A stretch of DNA of 64,000 bases from Gallaecimonas mangrovi (GCF_003367375.1 NZ_CP031416.1:565501-629500); one strand, 5' to 3'. Positions 1 through 10,540 are shown, counted from the stretch's first letter. Program-made: numbers and translations. Notes: generated from the sequence alone by a model not told the origin.

Positions 1-2183
1 ATGTTCAGCGACAGGTCCAAAGACTTCAGATCCTTGCTGCCCAAATCGATGTGATAACCGCCGTAAAGCGAACTAATGGTGTGGGAAGGAATGGTGTCTT
101 GGTTCTCATAGTCGCCGTAGTAAGAGCCGGTATATTTGGCCTCAATACCGCCGCGATAGGCGCCTTCTTTGTAGTTCAATGACACCACTGCCATTTTGCG
201 CGGCGAGCCACCCACTTCGTTGTTGTGCAGGTCAACGTAGGCATCGTTAACGTCCATCAAACTGTTGGCGGTGTATTTAGAGTCGTTAAAGGTCAGAGAG
301 CTGTAGAGGTTCCAGTTAGTGGTCATATCCCAGCTCAGGCTGCCTTCAAAGCCTTGCGATTCAATACCACCCACGTTGACATACTCGCTGTCAGACTCGC
401 CCAGGTAATCAATGCCGCTGGCAATGTTCTGGTCGATTTCGGTAATGCGGTTATCAAATTTAATGTGGTAAAGCGCCGTGGTTACGGTCAAGTTCTGGCC
501 GAAGTAACGCAGGCCCAAATCGATGTTTTTCGCCGTTTCCGGTTTGAGGCTGGAAATGTCCAAGTCGCTGGATAACAGGCTGTCGTCCAAGGCTTTGTAG
601 TTTTCTGAGTAGCCAGAATAGACTTCCCAGCTTGGGGCAAAACTCCAAACGATACCGAACATGGGAAGCAGATCTGAGTCGCTGGTTAGCGATGCCACTT
701 CATTGCCGCCTTGCTGGTTGTCTTTTTGTTTGATGTTGACAAAGAACTGGCGCACACCGGCGTTAATGGTCACCGGGCCCAGTATCCATTTGTCTTGCAC
801 GTAGTAGTTACTGGTGTTTTGGATATAGTCGTAATCGTACTGGCGATAGTAGGCGTTATGGTCGTATTCCATGCTGGTGGCAGGGTCAATAACCTGGTGC
901 CAGTCGCGGTATTCACGGCGGTCGGAATATTCAGCCCAAAGCCCGGTGGTTAAGGTGTTAAAGGCAGAAAGATCCCAGTTCAACTTCACAGTAGAGCCGT
1001 AACGGTCTTTGCGGTAGTGGGTGTGGCGATAGCTCGACAAATAGCTGTCGCTACTGGTGCACTGGCTTTCGTCGGTAATGTAATTACCTGAGCTGTCTTG
1101 GCAATAGGCGGTTAAAGCATTGCCATCGGTGTCGGTTAACACGCTGCCGCTGCCGTTGGTTTCTACCAGGTAGGGTGGCAACCAGTCGCCGCGCCCGGTC
1201 ATGTGGTGATAATAAGGCGTTATTACCAGGCGGGTGTTGTTGCTGGGCGACATGTCAAAACGCATGTAAGCCAGGGTGTTTTTGCGAAGGGTGCGCCAGG
1301 CCGCCGCGTAGTTTTGGTCAAGCTCGGGGTTACCGGTCCAGTTGCCGGTGAGGCGGTCCCAGGTTGGGTCTTCATTAAACTGTGCGAGGCTGACGCTGTT
1401 GTAGTTACTTTCATCAACATCGTCGTAGCTGATACGGCTAGTAACCGTGGCCCAGTTCAACTCGCTTACCGCTTTATAGGAGGCATAAAGGTCGTCAGCC
1501 CCTTGAATGTTGGCGCTTTCCTGCATCCAGCGGTTGTTGTTGTTATGGGACAAGCTTAAATAGCTGGTGGTGGTGCCATCAAAAATGCGGCCGGTGTCGT
1601 AGCGCAGGTAGTATTTTCGGGCATCGTCGTCACCGGTGGTGACAGACACTTTGCTGCCACGCTGTTCATTGGGCGCTGCAGAAATATAGTTAAAGGTACC
1701 GCCGAGGGCGTCGAGGGACGGGGAAGAGACATCCGAAGTACCCTGCATCACCTCAACGCGGCCGGTGTCTTCGGTGCTTAAGAAGCGGTTGGCTTTAGAG
1801 CCTCCGCCGTAAGTAGAACCGCCGTTAGGTACACCGTCAACGGTCATCCCTAGCTGGTGCGTTGAGCCATTAAGGGTAAAACCGCGCATGGTGATGGTGG
1901 TGGACCAATCGTCACTACCAAAAACGCCACCTTCACCGACGCTAACACCGGGCAACATGTCTAACAGGTCGTTGACGCTGGACATGGACGGCGTAAAGGC
2001 TTTGGTATCTTCAGTGGTGCTGTTGTTGGCGTAAGCGATACGGGTACCAACCACCGAAATGGTCTCAGTTTTTGAATCGCTACTGTCGGTGGCGGAACTG
2101 TCGTCGGCATGTGCGGTCTGGCATAGAGCAGCGCTGATACTTAAGGTCAGTAAACTGGGTAGCAAATAATTATTGGTTGTCAT
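1..2183 (-). CDS. TonB-dependent outer-membrane receptor, C-terminus cut by window edge
   Basis: Reads leftward from ATG at 2183 and stays open to base 1, giving about 727 residues without a stop. A signal peptide covers roughly residues 1-26 (ends ...QTAHA), followed by a short Ser/Asp-rich linker and a TonB-box-like stretch (ETISVVGTR). The plug domain shows LLDMLPGVSVGEGG, TMRGFTLNG, a VDGVPNGG segment and VEVMQGTSDV. The rest alternates barrel strands with turns, and near the left edge SLKPETAKNIDLGLRY is typical of the last third of these barrels. Probably only a few dozen residues are missing. It imports a siderophore, vitamin or glycan across the outer membrane using TonB energy; the substrate cannot be told from sequence. 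It is divergent from the gene at 2365. I saw no clear Fur box in the 181 bp between them. Confidence 0.9.
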   Translation of the reverse strand, partial: MTTNNYLLPSLLTLSISAALCQTAHADDSSATDSSDSKTETISVVGTRIAYANNSTTEDTKAFTPSMSSVNDLLDMLPGVSVGEGGVFGSDDWSTTITMRGFTLNGSTHQLGMTVDGVPNGGSTYGGGSKANRFLSTEDTGRVEVMQGTSDVSSPSLDALGGTFNYISAAPNEQRGSKVSVTTGDDDARKYYLRYDTGRIFDGTTTSYLSLSHNNNNRWMQESANIQGADDLYASYKAVSELNWATVTSRISYDDVDESNYNSVSLAQFNEDPTWDRLTGNWTGNPELDQNYAAAWRTLRKNTLAYMRFDMSPSNNTRLVITPYYHHMTGRGDWLPPYLVETNGSGSVLTDTDGNALTAYCQDSSGNYITDESQCTSSDSYLSSYRHTHYRKDRYGSTVKLNWDLSAFNTLTTGLWAEYSDRREYRDWHQVIDPATSMEYDHNAYYRQYDYDYIQNTSNYYVQDKWILGPVTINAGVRQFFVNIKQKDNQQGGNEVASLTSDSDLLPMFGIVWSFAPSWEVYSGYSENYKALDDSLLSSDLDISSLKPETAKNIDLGLRYFGQNLTVTTALYHIKFDNRITEIDQNIASGIDYLGESDSEYVNVGGIESQGFEGSLSWDMTTNWNLYSSLTFNDSKYTANSLMDVNDAYVDLHNNEVGGSPRKMAVVSLNYKEGAYRGGIEAKYTGSYYGDYENQDTIPSHTISSLYGGYHIDLGSKDLKSLDLSLN

Positions 2184-2364
2184 TGTGAACGTCTCAAACA
2201 CGTTGAATTTTCGGCATTTTGGTGGACGGGTGTGACAAGGGGGTTTCGCCGAGGTGTCTGAAAGGTGAAGGTTTTTTGACCATAAATATTGGCAAGCTTG
2301 ACTTGCTTGCTGGCTAGGTCATGCTGGCTTGAGTTGCGCCCAAGAACATCAAGGAGAGACTGTC

Positions 2365-2817
2365 ATGCGCTTTAAAACTGTTCGTGATCTTGTTAACCAC
2401 CTTTGTGAATCGCATTTTGCGCTAAGTAAGCTTTATCAGCGGTTGGCCGATAATGCCGACGCTGAACGCACCCGGATGATGCTGCATTACTTGGTCGACC
2501 ATGAGAAAAAAGTTTCTGACGACTACGCCAGTGTATTGAAAACGCCAGGGGAGGCTTTGGATACCTGGTTTGATAACGCTATCGACAGTCATTTTGATAA
2601 ATCGCTGACTTATGTCGATATAAAAGCTAATGCAACCCAAGAAGATGTGCTGGAACTGGCATTGTCGCTGGACAATAAGTTGCTGGCGGATATTGAGGCG
2701 CTGGTGCCCCAATGCCCAAGCCAGGAAAGTAAAACCTTTCTTGAAGGCTTACTCAGCTCGGCCCAGGATATTCAGCACCGCTTTGTGCACCAGACCATGC
2801 GCATGCAGGATTTATAA
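2365..2817 (+). CDS. Small conserved helical protein, possibly ferritin-like fold
   Basis: 150 residues. I chose ATG 2365 because AAGGAGAG at 2351-2358 lies just upstream; an in-frame TTG at 2329 has no such site. There is no signal peptide or membrane segment. The whole protein is predicted helical and amphipathic, with an N-terminal YQRLADNADAERTRMML stretch followed by LVDHEKKVSDDY. These resemble the helix-turn-helix pairs with acidic and His residues of ferritin-like or rubrerythrin-like bundles. A full set of di-iron ligands cannot be assigned by eye, so function is unknown. It is divergent from the TonB receptor. A 27-bp perfect inverted repeat follows 75 bp after the stop. Confidence 0.75.
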   Translation: MRFKTVRDLVNHLCESHFALSKLYQRLADNADAERTRMMLHYLVDHEKKVSDDYASVLKTPGEALDTWFDNAIDSHFDKSLTYVDIKANATQEDVLELALSLDNKLLADIEALVPQCPSQESKTFLEGLLSSAQDIQHRFVHQTMRMQDL

Positions 2818-2892
2818 GACGCTGTGCGCCAGTTAGAAACGGAGAAATTGATGTCTCTATCGTCATTACCGGCGAAGAAGAAAAGTCCCCGT

Positions 2893-2919
2893 GCCAGCCA
2901 ACAGTCACTGTTGGCTGGC
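2893..2919 (+). terminator. Perfect 13-bp-arm inverted repeat, probable weak terminator
   Basis: GCCAGCCAACAGT, one C, then ACTGTTGGCTGGC: arms are perfectly complementary, preceded by an A-rich stretch and followed only by TTTCG. The position after the gene ending at 2817 suggests a Rho-independent terminator with a degenerate U-tract, or a structure limiting read-through into the lipoprotein gene at 2988. Confidence 0.45.
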
Positions 2920-2987
2920 TTTCGAACAGGTGATAATTCATCAAAAGTTAATGCTGTCATTAGCAAGCTACTCCTAGGAGGAAAGGC

Positions 2988-3446
2988 ATGCAGACGATGA
3001 GATTGGCAGCCATGGGCTTGGTATTGGTGCTGGCAGGTTGTAGCAGCGCGGGAGTTAGGCCGCCAGAACAGCCACCCGCCAATAAACCGGCAGCTCAAAA
3101 TGATGAAATGGCAACGGCGCTGAAAGGCTTGGCCGCCACCTTGCCCGAAGGGGATGTGGCGGTGGTGAAAGTGGCTAACTATTCCAACCGCCGTATCGAC
3201 ACCCAGGCGCTCACTGAGAAGGTTATCAACCAACTTAGCCAAGATGGCCGTAATGTGGCCGACCTTTCTGCCAGTGCCGATGGCTTTGATTTGCTGGCAG
3301 CGCGCCAAGCTGGCCGCGAAGGTGGCCATCAATACTTGCTGTACGGACAAATTCGCGAAGACGGTAACACCCTGCGCTTGCGGGTAATGACCCTGGCCAA
3401 CGGCATTATTGTCTGGACCCGTGAAATGACTGTACCTAAGTCTTAA
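2988..3446 (+). CDS. LpoB-like outer-membrane lipoprotein (putative PBP1b activator)
   Basis: 152 residues. ATG 2988 has a strong AGGAGG at 2976-2981. The signal peptide ends in lipobox LAGC with Cys18 as the lipidation site. A short Pro-rich linker (residues 23-35) precedes a globular domain. In it, VVKVANYSNRRIDTQALTEKV, QYLLYGQIREDG and a final VWTREMTVPKS follow the order seen in LpoB proteins. E. coli LpoB is about 213 residues, so this one is short, mainly in the linker. LpoB reaches from the outer membrane to stimulate the peptidoglycan synthase PBP1b; that role is inferred here. A generic CsgG/LpoB-fold lipoprotein is the alternative. Its TAA overlaps the convergent queG stop by 3 bases. 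Confidence 0.6.
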   Translation: MQTMRLAAMGLVLVLAGCSSAGVRPPEQPPANKPAAQNDEMATALKGLAATLPEGDVAVVKVANYSNRRIDTQALTEKVINQLSQDGRNVADLSASADGFDLLAARQAGREGGHQYLLYGQIREDGNTLRLRVMTLANGIIVWTREMTVPKS

Positions 3447-4570
3447 GCGCTGTCTGGCAAACCTTTATGAATGGCCCGCACCAAGCGGGCCTTTTGCTGC
3501 CCGTTATTGATGCTGCTGGTGGGTTGCTGCTGACGCTTTAGTGCCCAAGTGATGTGTTCGGCCACCAGTTCACTGGCGCCCGCTAGGCGGCTATTGAGGG
3601 CATCGATAATGGCCGCGCTTGGCGGGGCATTGCCAAGGGCGACGGCAATATTGCGTTGCCAGCGCTCAAAGCCAATGCGGCGGATAGGGGAGCCTTCGGT
3701 GATTTTCAAAAAGGTGTTTTCATCCCAGGCCCACAGCGCCAACAAATCTGGCGCATGCAAGGCGCTTCTTGGCGCAAAGTCCGGCTCTTGGCTGAGGTGA
3801 GCAAAACGGTTCCAGGGGCAAATCAGCTGGCAGTCGTCACAGCCGTAGATGCGGTTGCCAATCAGTGGCCGCATCGCTTCGGGAATGGCACCTTTGAGCT
3901 CGATGGTGAGGTAGGAAATACAGCGTCTGGCATCAACCACATAAGGCTCTACGATGGCCTGGGTTGGGCAAATGGTCATGCAGGCCACGCATTTCCCGCA
4001 TTTTTCTTCGCCAAAGGCGGCGTCTGTTGGCAGCGGTAAGTCCACCAGCAATTCGCCGAGAAAGAAAAAAGACCCACCCTCGGGATTTAACAGCAAGCTG
4101 TGTTTACCCACCCAGCCAAGGCCGGCTTTTTCAGCCAGCGGCCTTTCCATGATCGGCGCTGAGTCTACAAAAGGGCGAAACTGCAGGTCGCCACAGGCCT
4201 CTTGAATGCGTTCGCCAAGTTTTTTAAGGCGACTGCGCAGCAGCTTGTGGTAGTCGCGGCCCAAGGCGTAGCGCGACACATAGCCTTTTTCTGCATTACC
4301 TAAAATTTCGCCAAAGCGTGCCTTGGGGGGCAGATAATCCATGCGCGCGCTTATCACCCGCAAGGTGCCGGGAAGCAATTCATCTGGCCTTGCTCTTAAC
4401 ATGCCATGGCGAGACATGTAGTCCATTTCGCCATGGTGACCGGCGTCTAACCAAGCCTGCAGCGCCGCTTCATGGCTCTTGAGGTTGGTATCGGTAATAC
4501 CAACCTCGGCAAAGCCAAGCTCGCGTCCCCAGCGTTTAATGTCATCGGCAAGTTGGTGGAAATCGGTCAC
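3443..4570 (-). CDS. queG: Epoxyqueuosine reductase QueG
   Basis: 375 residues. QueG reduces epoxyqueuosine to queuosine at the tRNA wobble base, using cobalamin and two [4Fe-4S] clusters. The ferredoxin-like cysteine motifs are visible as CGKCVACMTICP and CDDCQLICPW. The upstream DUF1730 region includes GRDYHKLLRSRLKKL and a VGKHSLLL stretch. The length fits the family (E. coli 379). It is transcribed divergently from nnr, the arrangement known in many gammaproteobacteria, and its 3' end abuts the LpoB-like gene tail to tail. Confidence 0.95.
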   Translation of the reverse strand: MTDFHQLADDIKRWGRELGFAEVGITDTNLKSHEAALQAWLDAGHHGEMDYMSRHGMLRARPDELLPGTLRVISARMDYLPPKARFGEILGNAEKGYVSRYALGRDYHKLLRSRLKKLGERIQEACGDLQFRPFVDSAPIMERPLAEKAGLGWVGKHSLLLNPEGGSFFFLGELLVDLPLPTDAAFGEEKCGKCVACMTICPTQAIVEPYVVDARRCISYLTIELKGAIPEAMRPLIGNRIYGCDDCQLICPWNRFAHLSQEPDFAPRSALHAPDLLALWAWDENTFLKITEGSPIRRIGFERWQRNIAVALGNAPPSAAIIDALNSRLAGASELVAEHITWALKRQQQPTSSINNGQQKARLVRAIHKGLPDSA

Positions 4571-4675
4571 AGTCAGGCCCTTGTCGCTCTTGGGCGCAGG
4601 GTAGCATATCCACTTTCATTGTGGGCCAGCGGCGCAGGTGTTGGTAAGCTCAATAGAAAGCGTGAGGAGGTGGTT

Positions 4676-6136
4676 ATGTTAACTCCCTTATTAAAAGCGC
4701 TGCCGAGCCCTTTGCCGACAGCGGCCGAATTAAAAGTGTTGGAAAAATCACTGGCTGAGGCCGCTGGCCTTAGCCTTTATCAGCTAATGGAGCGCGCCGG
4801 GTTGGCGGCCTATTCGTTATTGCGCCAGCGCTGGCCGGATGCCAAACACCTATTGGTATTGGCCGGTTCCGGCAATAATGGCGGCGATGCGTATGTTCTG
4901 GCCCGCCACGCCGTGGAAGACGGTTTGCAAGTGACGCTGGTGGCCAGCGGCGACCCCAAAGCAGCAGAAGCCCGCCAGGCATGCGAAGCCTTTTACCAAA
5001 AAGGTGGCCAGTTGCTGGCCCAGTTGCCGCAGCCGTGTCTGGCCGATGTGGTGGTAGATGGCCTACTCGGTATGGGCCTTAACAGCGAAGTACGTGGCAA
5101 GGTACAGCCCTTGCAGCAATTTTTAGCGCAAACGGCGCTGCCGATACTGTCGATTGATGTGCCTAGCGGTTTGGCAAGTGACACCGGCCATTGGTGGGGG
5201 CCTGCCTTTATGGCGGCCGCGGTGGTGACCTTTATTTTCCCCAAAGCGGGGCTTTTGACCGGGCAGGGGCGGGCGTCTTGGCAACAAGCCTGGCTGGCCA
5301 CTTTGGAACTATCCCCCAATGCCACTGTGGCGATAACCGCCTGTGATTTCGATACCCTTACCGCACTGCGGCCCACCCGAAAACTCACCGCCCATAAAGG
5401 TGACAGCGGCCGCTTACTGTTAGTGGGGGGCAACTTGGGGATGAGCGGCGCCATTCGCTTGGCAGGACATGCCGCCCTTCGCACCGGTGCCGGGTTGGTG
5501 AAAGTCTTTACGCATCCGGGCAGTGCGCTGGCGGTCATGCTGGAAGCAGCAGAATTGATGGTGGTGGGCGCTGAGCAATGGCCAGACGACGCCTTTTCCC
5601 CTCGCGCCGTAGCGGTGGGGCCCGGCTTGGGGCAAAACCCCTGGGCACAGAGCTTCTTCGATAAGGCCCTGAGCTACCCGGTACCCAAGGTGATTGATGC
5701 GGATGCTTTGAACTTGCTAGCTGCTCATCCAAGGCCGGTACCCAATAGCGTGTTAACGCCGCACCCAGGGGAAGCGGCGCGCTTGCTGGGAACCACCATT
5801 CAAGATATTGAGGCCGACCGGCCTGGCGCCGTCAGGGCCTTGGCCGCGCGTTACCAGTCGGTGGTGCTATTAAAAGGTGCCGGCACCTTGGTGTGCGATG
5901 GCAACAATATCTGGCTGCTGGCGGTAGGAAGCCCGGCCATGGCGGTGGGAGGCATGGGAGATGTGCTTTCTGGTATCATTGGCGCGCTATTGGCGCAGGG
6001 GTTAAGCCCGGTCAATGCCGCTTTGCTAGGCGCTGCGCTTCATGGCGAAGCCGGACGCAGAGCGGGCGAATCCGGAGTGATAGGCACTCTGGCCAGCGAT
6101 CTTTTTGTGTGGGTGCGGAAACTCATTAATGCGTGA
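4676..6136 (+). CDS. nnr: Bifunctional NAD(P)HX epimerase / ADP-dependent dehydratase
   Basis: 486 residues from ATG 4676, chosen because TGAGGAGG at 4663-4670 precedes it; the frame is open much farther upstream but overlaps queG there. The N-terminal YjeF epimerase half carries [14 protein letters not shown]. The C-terminal ribokinase-like dehydratase half carries [20 protein letters not shown] and the [18 protein letters not shown] signature. Together they repair hydrated NADH and NADPH. It is the first gene of the long nnr-tsaE-amiB-mutL-miaA-hfq-hfl run and overlaps tsaE by 8 bases, which suggests translational coupling. Confidence 0.95.
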   Translation: MLTPLLKALPSPLPTAAELKVLEKSLAEAAGLSLYQLMERAGLAAYSLLRQRWPDAKHLLVLAGSGNNGGDAYVLARHAVEDGLQVTLVASGDPKAAEARQACEAFYQKGGQLLAQLPQPCLADVVVDGLLGMGLNSEVRGKVQPLQQFLAQTALPILSIDVPSGLASDTGHWWGPAFMAAAVVTFIFPKAGLLTGQGRASWQQAWLATLELSPNATVAITACDFDTLTALRPTRKLTAHKGDSGRLLLVGGNLGMSGAIRLAGHAALRTGAGLVKVFTHPGSALAVMLEAAELMVVGAEQWPDDAFSPRAVAVGPGLGQNPWAQSFFDKALSYPVPKVIDADALNLLAAHPRPVPNSVLTPHPGEAARLLGTTIQDIEADRPGAVRALAARYQSVVLLKGAGTLVCDGNNIWLLAVGSPAMAVGGMGDVLSGIIGALLAQGLSPVNAALLGAALHGEAGRRAGESGVIGTLASDLFVWVRKLINA

Positions 6137-6584
6137 CATTTACTTAGCCAACGACGATGCCACTGTGGCATTGGGGCAAGCCTTGGCCAAGGCAGTAAGG
6201 CCCGGTATGACCTTGCACTTGTTGGGCGACCTAGGTGCTGGCAAAACAACGCTGAGCCGAGGCCTTATTCAAGGCCTTGGTCATTCAGGTCGTGTCAAGA
6301 GTCCAACTTATACCCTTGTCGAGCCTTATGAGTTGCCGAATGTTAGGGTATATCATTTTGATCTTTATAGACTTTCTGACCCGGAAGAGCTTGAATTCAT
6401 GGGCGTGCGCGATTACTTTGGCAAAGATTGCATCTGCCTGATCGAGTGGCCGCAAAAAGGCGAAGGCGTATTGCCTGCTGCCGATCTGGTGTTGTCTCTC
6501 GATTATCAGAACCAGGGGCGGGCCGCTAAGCTTGAGGCCATGAGTTCGACTGGCAAAGAAACCCTGGAGAGGTTGTCCTTTTAA
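6129..6584 (+). CDS. tsaE: tRNA t6A biosynthesis ATPase TsaE
   Basis: 151 residues. ATG 6129 lies inside the last codons of nnr; an earlier in-frame start would extend into nnr without homology. The P-loop is [13 protein letters not shown], followed by [10 protein letters not shown] and [13 protein letters not shown], all characteristic of YjeE/TsaE. TsaE drives turnover of the TsaBDE complex that makes threonylcarbamoyladenosine at A37 of ANN-decoding tRNAs. It ends one base before the amiB start. Confidence 0.95.
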   Translation: MRDIYLANDDATVALGQALAKAVRPGMTLHLLGDLGAGKTTLSRGLIQGLGHSGRVKSPTYTLVEPYELPNVRVYHFDLYRLSDPEELEFMGVRDYFGKDCICLIEWPQKGEGVLPAADLVLSLDYQNQGRAAKLEAMSSTGKETLERLSF

Positions 6585-6585
6585 T

Positions 6586-7911
6586 ATGAAGCGTTGGCTA
6601 CCTGGCTTTCTACTGTGGATTGTTTGTCTGCCGCTGTGGGCGAACAGCCTAGACGAAGTACGCATTTGGCCCACCGAGGCTAAAACCCGGGTAGTGTTGG
6701 ATGTGGGCACTAAGCCCGAATATTCCTATTTTTCCCTCAAAAACCCTGACCGTTTGGTTATCGACTTACGCAGTACCCAGCTCAAGATGAAGCTGCCGCT
6801 GCGGGTGGGCGATTCACGGTTACTGACCAAGGTCCGTACCTCCACGCCAAAACAAAAAGGCGAATTGCGCCTGGTTTTGGAGCTGACCCACAGCGCCAAG
6901 GTGACTCTTTTTACGCTTGGGCCAAGTGACGGTAACGGTGACCGCTTGGTGATTGACCTGACCGGCAATGGCCAAGTTCACTCTGCGGCTGTGGCACCTG
7001 CGCCCAAGCCCCAAGCGATAACGCCCCCCGCCCGCGGGCGCGACATCATTATTGCCATTGACCCCGGCCACGGTGGCCACGACCCAGGCTCCATTGGCCG
7101 AGGCCATGTCTATGAGAAAAACATCACCCTCGCCATCGCCAAAAAGTTGCGGGTAGATTTAGACCGAATTCCCGGTATTAAAGCGGTAATGACCCGCAGT
7201 AGCGATCACTATATTGGCGTGGTAGAGCGCGCGGATATTGCCCGTAAGAAAAAGGCCGACATGCTGGTGTCTATTCATGCCGACTCTATTGGCGGTTCCA
7301 CCAGCCCCCGTGGCGCCTCGGTGTGGGTGCTTAATACCAATAGAGCTAACCGGGTGATAAACAAATGGGTGGATGAGAAAGATCGCCACTCTGAGCTATT
7401 AGGTGGCGCCGCGGAAGTGATTGAAGACACCAAGCAAGAGCAGTATCTCGCCCAGGCGTTACTAGATATGTCTATGGACCACAGCCGCTCGGTGGGCCAA
7501 GACATTGGCTCGTTAATGCTAAAGGAGCTGTCGAAGGTCACCAGGCTGCATAAAAACAGCCCGCAGCCGAAAAGCCTTGGGGTACTCACCGCACCTGACA
7601 TTCCGTCGGTGCTTGTTGAAACCGGTTTTTTGTCTAACCCTTCTGATGAAAAGCTCCTCAATAGCAGTTATCACCAGGGCCGTATTGCCAATGCTTTAGC
7701 CAAGGCCTTGAAAGAATACTTCAGCGCCTCGCCGCCCCCCGGCACCCTTTTTGCCCAGCAAGATAACCGGGTGCATGTGGTGAAAAGTGGTGACTCGCTC
7801 TCGGCACTGGCTGCGCGCTACAATACCTCGGTGGCGGCTATCAAGGCGGCTAATGGTTTGCATTCCAATACCCTGTTGATTGGCCAAAAACTGACAATAC
7901 CTTCAAGCTGA
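6586..7911 (+). CDS. amiB: N-acetylmuramoyl-L-alanine amidase AmiB
   Basis: 441 residues. A signal peptide (about residues 1-19) leads to an AMIN domain (about 20-125) for septal targeting. A zinc amidase_3 domain follows, with [14 protein letters not shown] as the first metal-ligand motif and [13 protein letters not shown] near the end. A single C-terminal LysM repeat is seen in [17 protein letters not shown] and [12 protein letters not shown]. It cleaves septal peptidoglycan during daughter-cell separation and in E. coli is activated by EnvC. The stop and the mutL start share one base (TGATG). Confidence 0.95.
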   Translation: MKRWLPGFLLWIVCLPLWANSLDEVRIWPTEAKTRVVLDVGTKPEYSYFSLKNPDRLVIDLRSTQLKMKLPLRVGDSRLLTKVRTSTPKQKGELRLVLELTHSAKVTLFTLGPSDGNGDRLVIDLTGNGQVHSAAVAPAPKPQAITPPARGRDIIIAIDPGHGGHDPGSIGRGHVYEKNITLAIAKKLRVDLDRIPGIKAVMTRSSDHYIGVVERADIARKKKADMLVSIHADSIGGSTSPRGASVWVLNTNRANRVINKWVDEKDRHSELLGGAAEVIEDTKQEQYLAQALLDMSMDHSRSVGQDIGSLMLKELSKVTRLHKNSPQPKSLGVLTAPDIPSVLVETGFLSNPSDEKLLNSSYHQGRIANALAKALKEYFSASPPPGTLFAQQDNRVHVVKSGDSLSALAARYNTSVAAIKAANGLHSNTLLIGQKLTIPSS

Positions 7912-9620
7912 TGCCCATTCGTATTTTGCCAGCGCGGCTGGCTAACCAAATTGCTGCCGGTGAAGTGGTCGAAAGACCGGCTTCGGTGGTCAAGGAACTG
8001 GTTGAAAACAGTATTGATGCCGGTGCCTCGCGCATTGAAATTGATATTGATAAAGGCGGCCAGCGGTTAATTCGGGTGCGTGACAACGGCTCTGGCATCC
8101 CCAAAGACGAATTAACCTTGGCGCTTAGCCGGCATGCAACCTCGAAAATTGCCACCTTGGACGACCTTGAAGCCATCTTTTCCCTGGGCTTTCGCGGTGA
8201 AGCGCTGGCGTCGGTGTCTTCTGTTTCAAGGCTAACCTTAACTTCCCGCACCATGGATGCCAGCGAAGCTTGGGCCGCCCAGGCCGAAGGCCGGGAGATG
8301 GAAGTAACGGTTACGCCAGCCGCACACCCGGTGGGCACCACCGTTGAAGTGCATGACCTGTTTTTTAACACCCCGGCGCGGCGTAAATTCTTACGGGCGG
8401 AAAAAACCGAATTTGCCCATATTGATGAGCTGGTACGGCGTATTGCCCTGAGCAAAATGGATGTTGGCTTGGTGCTTCGCCATAACGGCAAGGTGATGCG
8501 CCAGTATCCGGCGGCCAATGCCGAGCAGGCACTGCAACGGCTGGCGGTGGTTTGTGGCCAGGAGTTTGGCCGCCACTGCTTGGCCATTGATAACCAGCAC
8601 CAGCAGCTGAGGTTATGGGGCTGGATAAGCGAGCAGCCGCGCAATCATCCCGATTTGCAGTATTGCTACGTCAATGGCCGGATGATGCGTGACAAGCTGA
8701 TTAACCATGCCGTTAAAGAAGCCTATGGGCCACTGCTGGGTGAAGGCCAACACGGCGCCTATGTGCTGTTCGTGGAACTGCCGGCCAATGCTGTTGATGT
8801 CAACGTGCACCCAGCAAAACATGAGGTGCGCTTTCATGACGCACGCCTGGTGCACGACTTTATCGGTAAAGCGCTGAGCGATGCCTTAGCGCAGGTAGTT
8901 GCTGATGCCGCGGTGGCATTTTCGGGCGCAGGTGTTGGTGAAGAACGGCTGCCTGATGCCCACAGCGGTGAATCACATTTCGCTGGCCGGGCGACGGGCC
9001 GGCAAGGCTATCAAGCATCAGCACCGGCAAGTCGCCAGCAAGTCAGCGAAGCCTTAGATGCCTTTGCGCGCTGGCAGGCACCGGTTCGTCCAGCGCCCGT
9101 GCCGGAAGCCGCCGTTAGCATTAGCCAGGGCGATACGCCTATTCACTTAGAGCGCGGGCGCTGGCTTATTTTGTCGCAAAAAGCGCAGTTAATGGCTGCT
9201 GACTTGTTGCCCATTGGTGCGCAAAAGGCCGCCGATTTGGTGCAAAAAGGCGCCGCCTCACAGCCGTTGTTGCTGCCGGTCAATATTCCCGTTGATGAGG
9301 CCCTTATCGACAGCGCTCAGCAGCATCAAGCGCAGCTTGAACAATGGGGCATCGCCCTGCAACAGCCGGGCAAAGGGCGCTTGATGGTCAAAGCCGTGCC
9401 TGAACCCTTGCGGGAACTTGATGTCAGTCACTGGCTATTGCCGCTGCTGGCGGCAATGGACAATGCGCCTTTAAAGGCGTTAAGTGACGCTTTGGCACAA
9501 TTGCCCCGCAAGTATCGGTGGCAAGAGGCCATGGCGCTATGGCAAGGGTTGGATCATCGTCAGCAGCAGGACGCCTTGGTGCCGCTTGATTTGCATTCGC
9601 TGTTGAAGGACAAAGTATGA
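7911..9620 (+). CDS. mutL: DNA mismatch repair protein MutL (MutH-type, no endonuclease motif)
   Basis: 569 residues, somewhat shorter than E. coli MutL (615). The N-terminal GHKL ATPase is clear: [19 protein letters not shown] with Glu29 and Asn33, then DNGSGI, and [13 protein letters not shown]. The C-terminal dimerisation domain lacks the DQHA(X)2E(X)4E metal-binding motif of endonuclease-active MutL proteins. That fits a MutH-dependent system, and mutH lies in the same window at 26.4 kb. MutL couples MutS mismatch recognition to MutH and UvrD. It overlaps miaA by 4 bases (ATGA). Confidence 0.96.
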   Translation: MPIRILPARLANQIAAGEVVERPASVVKELVENSIDAGASRIEIDIDKGGQRLIRVRDNGSGIPKDELTLALSRHATSKIATLDDLEAIFSLGFRGEALASVSSVSRLTLTSRTMDASEAWAAQAEGREMEVTVTPAAHPVGTTVEVHDLFFNTPARRKFLRAEKTEFAHIDELVRRIALSKMDVGLVLRHNGKVMRQYPAANAEQALQRLAVVCGQEFGRHCLAIDNQHQQLRLWGWISEQPRNHPDLQYCYVNGRMMRDKLINHAVKEAYGPLLGEGQHGAYVLFVELPANAVDVNVHPAKHEVRFHDARLVHDFIGKALSDALAQVVADAAVAFSGAGVGEERLPDAHSGESHFAGRATGRQGYQASAPASRQQVSEALDAFARWQAPVRPAPVPEAAVSISQGDTPIHLERGRWLILSQKAQLMAADLLPIGAQKAADLVQKGAASQPLLLPVNIPVDEALIDSAQQHQAQLEQWGIALQQPGKGRLMVKAVPEPLRELDVSHWLLPLLAAMDNAPLKALSDALAQLPRKYRWQEAMALWQGLDHRQQQDALVPLDLHSLLKDKV

Positions 9621-10540
9621 CCCTACCGGTTGTGATGTTGATGGGCCCGACGGCATCGGGCAAAACCGCATTGGCGATGGGGCTCTATGACCGTCTTCCC
9701 TGTGAGCTTATTAGCGTCGACTCCGCCTTAATTTATAAAGGCATGGATATCGGCACCGCTAAACCCAGCCAACAAGAGCAAGCCCGCTACCCGCACCACT
9801 TGGTCGATATCATTGACCCGGCAGAAAGTTATTCCGCTGCCGACTTTGTCGACGACGTACAGCCGCTCATTGAAAACACTCTGTCACAAGGCAAAATGCC
9901 GGTGTTGGTGGGTGGTACCATGCTGTACTTCAAGGCGTTGCTGGAAGGGCTGTCGCCACTGCCGAAGGCTGACCCTGCGGTGCGGGCGCAAATAGAACAA
10001 GAGGCCCAAGAACGGGGATGGACGGCAATGCATGCCGAGCTTGCTCGTATTGACCCCTGTGCTGCCGAGCGAATTCACGTTAACGACCCGCAGCGTCTTG
10101 GACGCGCCTTGGAAGTCTACCGGCTCAGTGGCCAGAGCCTGACTCAGTTACAGTCTCAGTCCGGAACCCCGTTCACATATCCGACAGTTCAGGTGGCTAT
10201 TATGCCCAATGAGCGTTCTATATTAAGAGAACGGATCCGTATACGTTTCAATCAGATGATGGCCGAAGGCTTGCTCGATGAAGTAAAAGCACTGCATCAA
10301 AGGTCCGACTTGCACCCAGATTTACCCTCGGTTCGATGCGTCGGATACCGGCAACTCTGGGCGTACCTTGATGGGCAATGTAGTCTGGATGAAGCTGTAG
10401 AAAAAGCGATTATTGCAACGGGGCAACTGGCCAAAAGACAAAGTACGTGGCTAAATGGCTGGAAGTGGCCGCTTCTTCGGTTGGAAACCGGCCATTCGCA
10501 TAATTTGGACACGCTGCTTTGTGAACTAGATCCCCAATGA
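9617..10540 (+). CDS. miaA: tRNA dimethylallyltransferase MiaA
   Basis: 307 residues. It adds a dimethylallyl group to A37 of tRNAs reading UNN codons. The P-loop [14 protein letters not shown] opens the protein. [29 protein letters not shown] and [15 protein letters not shown] follow in family order, and [15 protein letters not shown] near the end is the conserved MiaA signature. The start overlaps the mutL stop, placing it in the same operon. hfq follows after 76 bp, enough room for an internal hfq promoter as in E. coli. Confidence 0.97.
   Translation: MTLPVVMLMGPTASGKTALAMGLYDRLPCELISVDSALIYKGMDIGTAKPSQQEQARYPHHLVDIIDPAESYSAADFVDDVQPLIENTLSQGKMPVLVGGTMLYFKALLEGLSPLPKADPAVRAQIEQEAQERGWTAMHAELARIDPCAAERIHVNDPQRLGRALEVYRLSGQSLTQLQSQSGTPFTYPTVQVAIMPNERSILRERIRIRFNQMMAEGLLDEVKALHQRSDLHPDLPSVRCVGYRQLWAYLDGQCSLDEAVEKAIIATGQLAKRQSTWLNGWKWPLLRLETGHSHNLDTLLCELDPQ

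Noticed and set aside
2851-3000. 49-codon ORF upstream of the LpoB-like gene as a real gene
   Set aside because: It contains a perfect 27-bp inverted repeat, has basic low-complexity sequence and matches no family I know. Kept only as a finding.
4472-4675. Longer Nnr N-terminus overlapping queG
   Set aside because: It is antisense to queG, has no homology, and the strong GGAGG before ATG 4676 fixes the start.
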